The translations under genes were made by a program, and so were the position numbers. A DNA stretch of 64,000 bases from an uncultured Muribaculaceae bacterium (GTDB lineage: Bacteria > Bacteroidota > Bacteroidia > Bacteroidales > Muribaculaceae), in NCBI GenBank assembly GCA_910588035.1, contig CAJUPY010000011.1, forward strand, positions 1 through 64,000, written 5' to 3'. This document shows positions 8,352-17,573 of the stretch, piece by piece (the stretch's first letter is position 1; each line of letters opens with the position of its first letter). The notes under the pieces are model-generated. The model saw only the letters and a list, made by a program, of their open reading frames with translations. It did not search any database and was not told the origin of the DNA.

Positions 8352-9005
8352 TTATTCAAATTTCAATTTTCCAAAAAATTCGATGCGGTGAAAATCGGGA
8401 ACCGCTGTCTTCACCGGCCTCCACGACAGAAAATGTGGTTCAGGCAACATGTCACCACACTTATAGAAATTTCCTGTCGAACAGACTCCCGAAAGATCGT
8501 CAGGTGCCCCGGCAAAAAACAATGCCAACGGAATGATCATGGACACTGTCCATGATTCACCGACTTTCTTCGACTCAAACTTGTCTTGCCCGAACGACGA
8601 CTTCCGTCTGACTTCACTGAGCAACGGACCGGAGGCAGGGAGTCGGTCTGATTTTCCATTTCCGAAACCACACAACATCGCACCACGTGCATTGCACTCT
8701 ATATTATAATATGTATTTTCGTCAAACGAGATGAAAAATTCAACACATGAGTCTTCCCACACATGTCCGTTATCGTCTTCGACCGCTCTGACATAATCTT
8801 CGCGACATCTCCATGATATCAAAATTGAATCGCCTGTATGCGCCACCCTGAATTCAACCTCAGGTTTACATGGATAGTCATCACTCCAGTTTGAACACCC
8901 GAGCACAACAGGCTTGATTGAGTTTGAAACCAGCACATCTTCAACTTCGTCTGCTGTAGACGGACATTGCCCTATACGGGCGATTTCGAGAACATCGTCC
9001 ATCAC
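8352..9005 (-). CDS. CBM9-like carbohydrate-binding-fold protein
   Basis: 217 aa without a signal peptide. The segments PEVEFRVAHTGDSILISWRC, WEDSCVEFFISFDENTYYNIECNARG, WTVSMIIPLALF and a terminal FHRIEFFGKLKFE follow the CBM9-like beta-sandwich seen in many Bacteroidales proteins. In enzymes this fold binds sugar chain ends. Alone and apparently cytosolic, its role is unclear: it may bind the sugar that the adjacent kinase phosphorylates. The start overlaps the kinase stop by 4 nt (9002-9005), and the GH20 gene begins 16 nt after its end, so the three genes are one transcription unit. Confidence 0.7.
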   Translation of the reverse strand: MMDDVLEIARIGQCPSTADEVEDVLVSNSIKPVVLGCSNWSDDYPCKPEVEFRVAHTGDSILISWRCREDYVRAVEDDNGHVWEDSCVEFFISFDENTYYNIECNARGAMLCGFGNGKSDRLPASGPLLSEVRRKSSFGQDKFESKKVGESWTVSMIIPLALFFAGAPDDLSGVCSTGNFYKCGDMLPEPHFLSWRPVKTAVPDFHRIEFFGKLKFE

Positions 9006-10090
9006 TTTCTGTATTTTTCAACCACAGCCTTCATTCGGTCGAGATTTGCCTCAATCGACCTGAGTAATTTGAACTGGGCTTTGGTCCTGACAAGGTTATG
9101 GCCGGGATATGTGATCTTGTAGTATGTGTCACCGTTGAGATAGTCAGTGAGAAATCTTACAGCCTGCATATAAGCGAACCGCTCCGCGGCATAGGGCAGA
9201 TTGTCTATCTCGACAGGAAGCAGAAAACTTCCGGCACCTTCAAGATAGCCCTTGGTAAACGATTCAAATATCTCCATATTGAAATTGACATTGTCAAGAT
9301 CAGGATCATCTTCCGCACCGGTGTTTGCCGCCGTTCTCAGAAAGTCTCCGAAATCAGAGAAGACAAATGCGGGCATAACCGTGTCGAGGTCAATCACGCA
9401 CAAGATGTTGCCTTCTGCGTCAAACAACATGTTATTGACTTTTGTGTCGCAATGGCATATGCGCTTCGGCAGACTCCCCTCACGATGCAGACGTTCGGCA
9501 AGACATGCGTGATCTGCTCTTTCAAGCAATTGCCCGATCAGATCTCCGACCTCAGCCACCCGCTGAGCCTTATCGTCAGCTATGGCATCACGGAACTGCT
9601 GCAAACGGAACTCCATGTTGTGGAAATCGGGAATCGACTCCTCAAGCCGGTCGGGAATGTCAGCCAGCATTCGTTGAAAATCGCCAAATCCGAGACCGGC
9701 ATAATAGGAATATTCGGCATTGACAGTCTCATATGTGTACGCGTCTTTGATGAAGACCATGACACGCCAATATGAGTCTCCGTCGAAGTAATAAGTTTTT
9801 CCGGTCTCGCTATCCTTTACAAATTCAAGACACCGGCGGCTTATGTCACTGATACCCTCATCACGTAATTTTTTCCTTATGTGGCCGGTGACAGCCTCGA
9901 TGTTGTGTTGCAGACAATCCACATCGGTGAAGATATTGTGGTTGATTCGCTGCAGAACATAATCGGGCTGCTCATCACCCGGAGTGGTGACTTTAAATGT
10001 ATCGTTGATCAAACCGTTTCCAAGCGGCCTGATGTCATCGGCTTTGACATTTATGCCAAACCGTTGCATTATGGCTTTCGTGTCAGTCAT
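9002..10090 (-). CDS. Phosphotransferase resembling N-acetylhexosamine 1-kinase
   Basis: 362 aa of the aminoglycoside/choline-kinase-like fold. The catalytic loop ICHCDTKVNNMLFD (H213, D215, N220) is followed by VIDLDTVMPAFVFSDFGDFL, the Mg-binding aspartate motif, and TAANTGAEDDPD. These blocks closely resemble N-acetylhexosamine 1-kinase (NahK) of bifidobacteria, which makes GlcNAc- or GalNAc-1-phosphate with ATP. Proteins of this group are sometimes named mucin desulfatase in databases, which this sequence does not support. It leads an operon with a GH20 hexosaminidase, in keeping with hexosamine salvage. Exact sugar specificity is inferred. Confidence 0.8.
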   Translation of the reverse strand: MTDTKAIMQRFGINVKADDIRPLGNGLINDTFKVTTPGDEQPDYVLQRINHNIFTDVDCLQHNIEAVTGHIRKKLRDEGISDISRRCLEFVKDSETGKTYYFDGDSYWRVMVFIKDAYTYETVNAEYSYYAGLGFGDFQRMLADIPDRLEESIPDFHNMEFRLQQFRDAIADDKAQRVAEVGDLIGQLLERADHACLAERLHREGSLPKRICHCDTKVNNMLFDAEGNILCVIDLDTVMPAFVFSDFGDFLRTAANTGAEDDPDLDNVNFNMEIFESFTKGYLEGAGSFLLPVEIDNLPYAAERFAYMQAVRFLTDYLNGDTYYKITYPGHNLVRTKAQFKLLRSIEANLDRMKAVVEKYRK

Positions 10091-10171
10091 TTTTAATGCG
10101 GGGTTAGAATGTGGTAATGATAGAGAGAATTATTATTTTTCAGCCTAACTCATGGTTTAGGAGTTTTACGA

Positions 10172-10203
10172 CAAAGGTAGACATATTTTTCACTTAATTC
10201 AAC
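10172..10203 (-). promoter_or_regulatory. Promoter of the hexosamine operon
   Basis: On minus, GTTG (10200-10203), a 20-nt spacer and TACCTTTG (10172-10179), which matches the -7 consensus. The predicted leader is about 75 nt. The divergent HTCS gene starts 200 nt away. The best -7 on plus is only TATCTTTA (10255-10262), with no clear -33. Confidence 0.7.
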
Positions 10204-10289
10204 AGAGTTGTGTTAAAAATTGACTCAAAATATTATTATAATTGATAATATTCGTATCTTTACGACTGAAAAACCTGATAAACCAATCA

Positions 10290-13200
10290 ATGCACCGTTC
10301 TATCACCCTGTTCACGCTACTTTTCGCACTGGCGCTTCACGTCTCGGCCACTATAGCCGGGACACCCCGAAACAGCGTCACAATCACGCGTGTGCCATTG
10401 ATTGACCAGTTGCCATCACGCTGCATTCTGACAATCTATCAAGACCGCGAGGGTGAAATGTGGTACGGGACTGAAGACGGGTTGTGTCGTGACAACGGAC
10501 ACGGCGTTAAAATATATTATCCTGTGAAAGTGCCGGGAGTCAGTCCTGACAACAATAAGATCACATGTGTCACGGCCGACGGACTCGGGCACATTTGGTT
10601 CGGCACCACTAAAGGAGCGTTCATTCTTGACAAGAGCACCCAAAAGATCACTCCTGTTACAGAACCCGACATCACATCGTCAGAAATCGTTACCCTTGAC
10701 TCCACTTCAGACGGCAGCGTCTGGCTCAGCACAGACGGAAAACTCTATCGGTTTACTCCCGACCGAAAACTCAGCGAGGAATATCCGGTCATGTGGAACA
10801 ATGCGCCGACACGGGTCAACGATCTCTATCAAGACAGCCGCGGTCGTATTTTCATGACATTGTCCGGCGGAGGCATCTGTCGTCTTGACCAGGACAAAAA
10901 CCTGTGGAACTACTACCATTGGCCGTTCAAGGAGAGCGCGATGAGAATCACCGAAGACCGTTCGGGAAAATTTTTCTGGGTAGGCACATGGCTTCATGGC
11001 ATCATAAAATTCAATCCCGATGCAGGCGATCAGAACGGCATGTATGCTGCCATGCAGTCGTTGAAATCAGACGATGAGCGCGATTTCGCAATGCTCCACA
11101 TGGTCCAGGACGACCATAACGGTTACATCTGGGCAACGACAATGAACGGTCTTAAGGTCTTCAATCCTGAAAACGGCATGCTCAAGCCTGTTGACCAGAT
11201 GATTCCCGAGCCAAGCCGATATCAGATGCTAACCGAAATTATAAAAGACCGCAGTGGCAACCTGTGGGTCGGAGGCTACAATGTTCCGAGTTTCATCATC
11301 TCTTTCAAACCGGGAATCGAAACCCTCGATCTGAAAGCGATTCAACATGAGAGCGGACATGTCGCCACGATATCCCAGACCTGCGTTGACGATGATCCCG
11401 ACAAACTGTGGGTTTTTCAAGAACGCCACAGACTCTATCTCTACGATTTAAACACCAAGAGTCTGAAAAGCGAGGTCAGCTCGGCATTTGCCACGACTAA
11501 TAACAACGTCGGTTCGCTGTATCTAATGCGCAAATCCCGCTGCGGAAAAGGAGTATGGGCCTGCTGCAAGAACCCCAACTCGATTTATCGCATATATCAG
11601 GCTAATGGGAAAATCAACGTCGCTGACCACATCGATTTCTCAGGTAAATTGTCTCCACGCACAATTTTTGAAGATAACGCAGGCATTCTCTGGATCGGAA
11701 CTGAAAAAAATCTTTACACCTACAATTCCGAATCACGCAAACTGACCACCATAGCCACCGGAATCGGTAAAGTCGTTGATATAAAATCATGTGACAACAA
11801 CGGTGTAGTGGTTGCGGCATGTGACGACAACGGACACTCGTCGGTCACATGGTTTAAAAACGGTGTCAAGAACGGGTTCCGTGATTTCAACCTGGAATGC
11901 TCGGCTGTAGCCATTACCAACGACTCGACGCTATGGCTCGGAACCAGGACCGGAGAACTGTATCGCGCACCAAACGCTCAGAATCCGGAACCTATTTCTT
12001 CTTTTTCAGACTATATTCCGCTTGGCTACATAGCAGGCCTGTTTGTCGACAGCAACAACAGGCTGTGGGTGCAGTCTGAGCAACGTGTCACTGAGATCAC
12101 TCCCTCGTCACTTGCGTTGAAATACTACTATGTCAACGATAACCGGATAGGCCTGTTCAACTTTTTCCCCAGGTCATATGCAATTCACAGCTCAGGCAAA
12201 ATCATTTTTGGAGGAACCGGCGGATTGTGTGTGATATCTCCGACCGACAAAGACTATCACAACCTGGACAACGACAATTTCAGACAAGTCTACATCACTG
12301 AACTGAACGTGAACGGTCGTTCGATCGACATCCCGGCCAAGGGCAAAGCTGTCGTATTGAACCCTTCAGACCGCGATATCGAAATCGAGTTCAGCACCAA
12401 TGACCACATAAACGCGCCTCACATAGCCTACGCCTACCGTCTGTCGGGACAACACTCCGACGAGCGTTGGCAAAAACTGCCACCCGGAACCAATAGGGTC
12501 ACACTTAACCGTCTGGCAAAAGGAAATTACACATTTGAGGTGAAATGTGTCAACGGAGACAACATCTCCACACCCGACATCGTCAGCCACATTTTGATAA
12601 ACCGCAAGCCTTCGTTCTATGAGACATTCTGGTTCGACTTGTTGCTGATGATGCTTCTCGTTGTCATAATAGCAGCCATTGTGGCCGGCTACAACCGATC
12701 AAAGGCAGAGCAACACCGCAAGAAACTTGAAGAAGAACTGACTCAGACCAAATTCAGATTCTTCACCAATATCACCCACGAACTCAGAACACCTCTGACC
12801 TTGATAATCACGCCGCTTGACTCGATGATCAGAAAATGTGACGAAGGCCAGATCAAGAAACAGCTTGTGGCGATAAGAAAAAGCGCGGTCGAACTGATGA
12901 ACCTGATCAACAACATCTTGAACTTCCGCCGTCTTGAAATGGGCGGCGAAAAGCTCAACCTGTCAAAAGGTGACGCCGTCGGATTTGCAAAGTCTATTTT
13001 TGAAGAATTCAAACCATTGGCGGCTGAACGGCAGATCGACTTCTCTTTCTGCAACCATTGCGACTCCCTCTACATGGACTTCGACATCATCAAACTCAGA
13101 ATAATCGTAAATAACCTTCTTTCAAACGCCTTCAAGTTCACACAGGCCGGAGACTCCATTGTACTCGACATCTCAAAAGAGTCTTCAGACGGAAGCGAAG

Positions 13201-14249
13201 TTGCCGTAATTAAAGTGACTGACACCGGAATAGGCATCGATCCTTCGAAACAAGCCCACATTTTCGACCGGTTCTATCAGGCCGAAGAAAACGCGTCGTC
13301 TACAGCCGGAAGCGGCATCGGGCTTCATCTGGTGGAAGAATACACAAAGATGCACAGCGGAATGATAGAACTGAAAAGCGTTCCGGGCAACGGTACGACA
13401 TTCACCGTGCGTCTGCCGGTGATCAATGTCGCGCCTGCTCCGGAAAAAGAAGTCGCAGCCGAGGCATCTGACGTTGCCGACGGACGCAAGAAAATTCTGA
13501 TTGTCGAAGATAACGATGAGTTCAGGGAGTTCATGAACACAGAACTGTCTGATCTGTATACGATAATCGACGCTCCCGATGCATTCGAGGGAATGCGTCT
13601 TGCCACGGGAGAACACCCCGACATCATCATCAGCGATGTCATGATGCCCGGAAGAGACGGCTATGAGTTCTGCCGGCTGATCAAGAACGATGTGGCGACA
13701 TCTGATATTCCAGTCATACTGCTGACCGCACGCAGCGACTACTCGGCCGAACTGACGGCATATGAGAACCATGCAGACGCATTTGTACAGAAACCGTTCA
13801 ACCTCCAGATGCTGATCAACCGCATCGAGAATCTTATTTCCCGGCGCAACCAACAGCACCTTGAATTCCGAAAGGAACCTGAAAGCGACTTCACAAAACT
13901 TGATCTTACCCCTATTGACAGAGCACTCCTTGACAAGATAAAAGAGTGTGTCGACCGAAACCTGACAAACTCTGACTATAGTGTGGCCGAATTGAGCAAC
14001 GATGTCAACATGAGCCGCATGAACCTCTACCGCAAACTGCAGAACATCACCGGCCAGACACCATCTGATTTCATCAAGACAATACGCCTCAAAAAGGCTG
14101 CAAAAATGTTGCTTGAGAACAACACGACGATTGTCGAAGTCGCTTACGCAGTCGGATACAGCAGCCCGAGCTACTTCACACGTTCATTCAAAAGCGAATT
14201 TGGAGTGACTCCTAAACAATATCTCGAAAACAACCGCTCTAAAATCTAA
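10290..14249 (+). CDS. Hybrid two-component system sensor-regulator (HTCS) of the PUL
   Basis: 1319 aa from the ATG at 10290. An upstream in-frame TTG at 10242 would add 16 residues ahead of a good signal peptide (MHRSITLFTLLFALALHVSA) and is less likely. Order: signal peptide; periplasmic two-bladed-propeller type repeats (G-x-x-W-x-G-T motifs such as MWYGTEDGL, IWFGTTKGA, LWIGTEKNL) to about 680; Y_Y_Y domain to 770; one membrane span about 783-803; HisKA with FFTNITHELRTPLT (H830); HATPase with DTGIGID and GSGIGLHLV; receiver with ISDVMMPG (D1116); AraC-type DNA-binding domain at the C terminus. HTCS proteins sense a glycan fragment in the periplasm and activate the adjacent PUL, here 14396-35229. 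Confidence 0.96.
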   Translation: MHRSITLFTLLFALALHVSATIAGTPRNSVTITRVPLIDQLPSRCILTIYQDREGEMWYGTEDGLCRDNGHGVKIYYPVKVPGVSPDNNKITCVTADGLGHIWFGTTKGAFILDKSTQKITPVTEPDITSSEIVTLDSTSDGSVWLSTDGKLYRFTPDRKLSEEYPVMWNNAPTRVNDLYQDSRGRIFMTLSGGGICRLDQDKNLWNYYHWPFKESAMRITEDRSGKFFWVGTWLHGIIKFNPDAGDQNGMYAAMQSLKSDDERDFAMLHMVQDDHNGYIWATTMNGLKVFNPENGMLKPVDQMIPEPSRYQMLTEIIKDRSGNLWVGGYNVPSFIISFKPGIETLDLKAIQHESGHVATISQTCVDDDPDKLWVFQERHRLYLYDLNTKSLKSEVSSAFATTNNNVGSLYLMRKSRCGKGVWACCKNPNSIYRIYQANGKINVADHIDFSGKLSPRTIFEDNAGILWIGTEKNLYTYNSESRKLTTIATGIGKVVDIKSCDNNGVVVAACDDNGHSSVTWFKNGVKNGFRDFNLECSAVAITNDSTLWLGTRTGELYRAPNAQNPEPISSFSDYIPLGYIAGLFVDSNNRLWVQSEQRVTEITPSSLALKYYYVNDNRIGLFNFFPRSYAIHSSGKIIFGGTGGLCVISPTDKDYHNLDNDNFRQVYITELNVNGRSIDIPAKGKAVVLNPSDRDIEIEFSTNDHINAPHIAYAYRLSGQHSDERWQKLPPGTNRVTLNRLAKGNYTFEVKCVNGDNISTPDIVSHILINRKPSFYETFWFDLLLMMLLVVIIAAIVAGYNRSKAEQHRKKLEEELTQTKFRFFTNITHELRTPLTLIITPLDSMIRKCDEGQIKKQLVAIRKSAVELMNLINNILNFRRLEMGGEKLNLSKGDAVGFAKSIFEEFKPLAAERQIDFSFCNHCDSLYMDFDIIKLRIIVNNLLSNAFKFTQAGDSIVLDISKESSDGSEVAVIKVTDTGIGIDPSKQAHIFDRFYQAEENASSTAGSGIGLHLVEEYTKMHSGMIELKSVPGNGTTFTVRLPVINVAPAPEKEVAAEASDVADGRKKILIVEDNDEFREFMNTELSDLYTIIDAPDAFEGMRLATGEHPDIIISDVMMPGRDGYEFCRLIKNDVATSDIPVILLTARSDYSAELTAYENHADAFVQKPFNLQMLINRIENLISRRNQQHLEFRKEPESDFTKLDLTPIDRALLDKIKECVDRNLTNSDYSVAELSNDVNMSRMNLYRKLQNITGQTPSDFIKTIRLKKAAKMLLENNTTIVEVAYAVGYSSPSYFTRSFKSEFGVTPKQYLENNRSKI

Positions 14250-14290
14250 ATTTCTTTATTGACACGGTGTTAACACACCAAAAACATGTT

Positions 14291-14359
14291 GTTTGTTACA
14301 GAAATTAAATCGTTTGTTACACAGGTGAAACTCTTTTTTGATATCTGGGCGTAATTTTG
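14291..14359 (+). promoter_or_regulatory. PUL promoter with direct repeats (candidate HTCS operator)
   Basis: GTTTGTTACA occurs at 14291-14300 and again at 14312-14321, 21 bp apart, on the same face of the helix. TAATTTTG (14352-14359) is a perfect -7 element. No TTTG lies at the right distance for a -33, which suits activator-dependent control. An 8-bp block ACACAGGT (14319-14326), 12 nt after GAAATT, recurs with identical spacing upstream of 51281. A palindrome GTGTTAACAC lies just before, at 14267-14276. The predicted start is near 14366, about 30 nt ahead of the GH106-like start codon. Confidence 0.6.
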
Positions 14360-14395
14360 CACCAGATTAATACCATCACATTAGCTAACTCTAAA

Positions 14396-17300
14396 ATGAA
14401 TTTTACCAATCAGATCAAACTGATCACACTTTCCACACTGTTCTCGGTAGCAGCGGCCACGGCAACCCCACGCGTCGACAACAGAATCGCAGATATCGAG
14501 CGTGGGTTCATGGAGATCCCCGACTCCACGAAGCTTGCTGTCTATTGGTATTGGCTGAACGACAACCTTTCGCAGGAAGGTGTCGTAAAAGACCTTCATT
14601 CGATGAAACAGGCAGGCATCAACCGTGCGTTCATCGGATTCCAGGGTATTGAAGATGTGCCATGCGGGGATGTCAGTTTCATGAGCGACCAATGGTGGAA
14701 CGTGGTCAGACAGGCATTGAAAACAGCCGGCGATCTCGACATTGAGATCGGCATATTCAATTCACCCGGCTGGAGCCAATCGGGTGGTCCGTGGGTAAAA
14801 CCTGAACAATCGATGCGCTATCTTAAATCGGCAGAAACAACCGTAGACGGAAAAGGAACGAAAACCATAGAGTTGCCGGAGATTACGGGAGGACAAGATG
14901 TAGCAGTCATCGCATATCAGACTCCGGGGAAAAAACCATGGTCACAATCCTGGCATATTACAAAAAATGAGGGAGAGCCGGTCAAAGCCACTCTTACCCC
15001 CGACAATAAAAAAGTAGTCCGGACTCTTTCTGTAAAAGTCAGCGATGTCTTCAGAACCCCGGCAACCCTAAAAGCCCGTGTTGGAAAAAATTGGACGACC
15101 ATTGCAGAATTTGAGATAGACCGCTACAATGACAAGCTCTATGTGGGCTTCGATCCTTATGCTCCTGTCGTCATCTCGATTCCCGAGACAAAAGCCGACG
15201 AATATCTGTTGGAAATAGGCGAAAAAGGTAACGGCCATGTCGAAGTGACACTCTCTGAAAATCAGATGATTGAACGTTATGCCGAGAAATCGCTTGCAAA
15301 AATGTTTCAGGAACCTCTGCCGCTATGGGGGCAATACATGTGGACTCCGGCTGCGGAAGCCTCAGATAACTCATGGAACATTGATCCCGAAAAAGTCATT
15401 ATCCTGACCGACAAAGTCAAGAACGGACGTCTCAGTTGGAACGTTCCGGCCGGAAACTGGACAATATCGCGTGTGGCAATGGTAACGACCGGAGTCACAA
15501 ACTCACCGGCAATGCCCGATGCAACAGGTCTTGAGATCGACAAAATGAACGAAAAACATTTGTCGGCCCATTTCGATGCGTTCATAGGTGAGATTCTCCG
15601 ACGCATTCCGGCATCAGAACGAAAAACGTTCAGAGTCGTTGTTGAAGACAGCTATGAGACAGGTGGCCAGAACTGGACCGACGGGCTGACTTCTAAATTT
15701 GAGTCTACCTACGGCTACTCTCCTATCCCCTACCTTCCCGTGCTGCGTGGTGTGACAGTCGGAAACGCTGAGAAATCAGAACGTTTTCTGTGGGATCTAA
15801 GACGCCTGATAGCCGACATGATCGCCTATGAATATGTCGGTGGCTTGCGCCGCATCTCCAACAGCCACGGGCTCACCACCTGGCTTGAGAACTACGGTCA
15901 CTGGGGTTTCCCCTCTGAGTTTCTTCTCTATGGTTCACAAAGTGATGAGATCGCGGGTGAATTCTGGAGCGAAGGCTCGTTGGGCGACATTGAGAACCGT
16001 GCCGCATCATCATGTGGCCACATCTACGGGAAACAGCTCATCTGGGCTGAATCATGCACAAGCGGCGGACCAGTTTTCAGCCGTTACCCCGCGATCATGA
16101 AACAGCGCGTAGACCGATTTTTCACAGAAGGCATAAATGCGACGCTGCTCCACCTCTATATTCATCAGAATGAGAAAACCGAACGTAGCGAACCCGGGCT
16201 CGCTGCCTGGTTCGGCAATGAATTCAACCGCAAGAACACATGGTTTAAACACATGGATGTTTTCAGCGACTACCTGAAACGATGCAACCACATGCTGCAA
16301 CAGGGACGCTATGTCGCCGATGTAGCATATTTCATCGGTGAGGACGCGCCAAAGATGACCGGAATATGCGATCCGGAGCTTCCTGCGGGTTATTCTTTCG
16401 ACTATATCAACGCCGACGTTCTGAAAAACAATTCAAGAATCGTCGACGGCCGTCTGGTTCTCGACAGCGGAATGGAATACCGTCTGCTTGTTCTGCCCCG
16501 CCAGACAACGATGAGACCCGAATTGCTTGCTGTCATCCGCGATATGGTAAATGATGGTCTCACAGTTCTCGGACCGGCTCCTGTAGCGTCTCCCGGACTT
16601 GCAGGTTATCCTGAATGCGACAAGAGAGTAAAGACGATCGCCACCGAGATGTGGGGCGACAGAAAAGAAAAGATGCACCGCTTCGGCAAAGGCTACATCT
16701 GCCAAGATTGCCAGATCGAGGAAATATTTGATAAGATCGGTGTTACTCCTGATTTCATCTGCTCGGTCAATCGAACCGACACGCTATCATTCATACACCG
16801 CACTAACAGTGATTCCGAGATATATTTTGTCGCCAATCCGACAGAACGCACTCAATCGGTCACTTCTCTCTTCCGGGTAAACGGCAATGTCTATCCCGAA
16901 CTATGGAATCCCGTCACAGGCGAATGCCGCTATCTGCCTCAATACACCCGCGACGGAAACTATATTTCCATACCACTCGAATTCCAACCTCTTGAAAGTT
17001 CATTCGTTGTCTTCCGCCATGGTGAAAACGCCAATGCCGGTGGACTGAATTTCCCTGAAATGAAACAGCTGGCTGCCATTGACTCACCATGGACCGTCAG
17101 CTTCGACCCCAGCAGGCGTGGTCCTGATTCGCCTGTCACATTCTCCTCTCTCCAGGACTGGATCCTTAACAGCGACCCGAAAATCAGAAACTACTCGGGC
17201 GCGGCCGTCTATAGCAACTCCTTCAGCATAGACAATCCCGAAAATCAATGTTATCTCGATCTTGGCAAGGTGATGGTTACTGCCAAGGTGAAAATTAACG

Positions 17301-17554
17301 GGAACTATGCCGGAGGAGTATGGACGACACCCTACCGTCTCAATATCACACCTTTTATCAAGAAAGGTGAGAACACGGTTGAAGTCGAAGTGATAAACAA
17401 CTGGAAAAACAGACTGATCGGTGACCTATCGCTTCCTGATGAAGAACGGTCGACATGGACAAACCAGCAGATATGGAAACCGGGAGACGAACTTCAGCCG
17501 TCGGGTCTTACCGGTCCCGTCAGAATTCTGACAGCAGATTACAGAATCAAATAA
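14396..17554 (+). CDS. GH106-like glycoside hydrolase (candidate alpha-L-rhamnosidase)
   Basis: 1052 aa from ATG 14396. A TTG at 14357 lies inside the -7 promoter element and is rejected as start. Signal peptide to about residue 23. The first domain has STKLAVYWYWLNDNLSQEGV, typical of GH106, where a W-Y-W segment precedes K-D-L-x-x-M-K-x-A-G. Candidate catalytic glutamates are E417 (FRVVVEDSYETGG) and E552 (LIWAESCTSGG), which sit in the two conserved acidic motifs of the family. The C-terminal 170 residues form a galactose-binding-like jelly roll (SNSFSIDNPENQCYLDLG). GH106 enzymes remove alpha-L-rhamnose from pectins and related glycans. It is the first structural gene of the PUL and begins 146 bp after the HTCS. 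Confidence 0.82.
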   Translation: MNFTNQIKLITLSTLFSVAAATATPRVDNRIADIERGFMEIPDSTKLAVYWYWLNDNLSQEGVVKDLHSMKQAGINRAFIGFQGIEDVPCGDVSFMSDQWWNVVRQALKTAGDLDIEIGIFNSPGWSQSGGPWVKPEQSMRYLKSAETTVDGKGTKTIELPEITGGQDVAVIAYQTPGKKPWSQSWHITKNEGEPVKATLTPDNKKVVRTLSVKVSDVFRTPATLKARVGKNWTTIAEFEIDRYNDKLYVGFDPYAPVVISIPETKADEYLLEIGEKGNGHVEVTLSENQMIERYAEKSLAKMFQEPLPLWGQYMWTPAAEASDNSWNIDPEKVIILTDKVKNGRLSWNVPAGNWTISRVAMVTTGVTNSPAMPDATGLEIDKMNEKHLSAHFDAFIGEILRRIPASERKTFRVVVEDSYETGGQNWTDGLTSKFESTYGYSPIPYLPVLRGVTVGNAEKSERFLWDLRRLIADMIAYEYVGGLRRISNSHGLTTWLENYGHWGFPSEFLLYGSQSDEIAGEFWSEGSLGDIENRAASSCGHIYGKQLIWAESCTSGGPVFSRYPAIMKQRVDRFFTEGINATLLHLYIHQNEKTERSEPGLAAWFGNEFNRKNTWFKHMDVFSDYLKRCNHMLQQGRYVADVAYFIGEDAPKMTGICDPELPAGYSFDYINADVLKNNSRIVDGRLVLDSGMEYRLLVLPRQTTMRPELLAVIRDMVNDGLTVLGPAPVASPGLAGYPECDKRVKTIATEMWGDRKEKMHRFGKGYICQDCQIEEIFDKIGVTPDFICSVNRTDTLSFIHRTNSDSEIYFVANPTERTQSVTSLFRVNGNVYPELWNPVTGECRYLPQYTRDGNYISIPLEFQPLESSFVVFRHGENANAGGLNFPEMKQLAAIDSPWTVSFDPSRRGPDSPVTFSSLQDWILNSDPKIRNYSGAAVYSNSFSIDNPENQCYLDLGKVMVTAKVKINGNYAGGVWTTPYRLNITPFIKKGENTVEVEVINNWKNRLIGDLSLPDEERSTWTNQQIWKPGDELQPSGLTGPVRILTADYRIK

Positions 17555-17573
17555 ATCTAACTCACTGATAACC

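Noticed and set aside
10242..10289. Upstream TTG extension of the HTCS gene
   Set aside because: ATG 10290 gives a clean signal peptide. The extension overlaps the possible -7 element.
13185..13859. 224-codon minus-strand frame opposite the HTCS receiver region
   Set aside because: Antisense shadow of a strongly conserved coding region.
14357..14395. TTG start for the GH106-like gene
   Set aside because: It lies inside the -7 promoter element, so it would be upstream of the transcript start.
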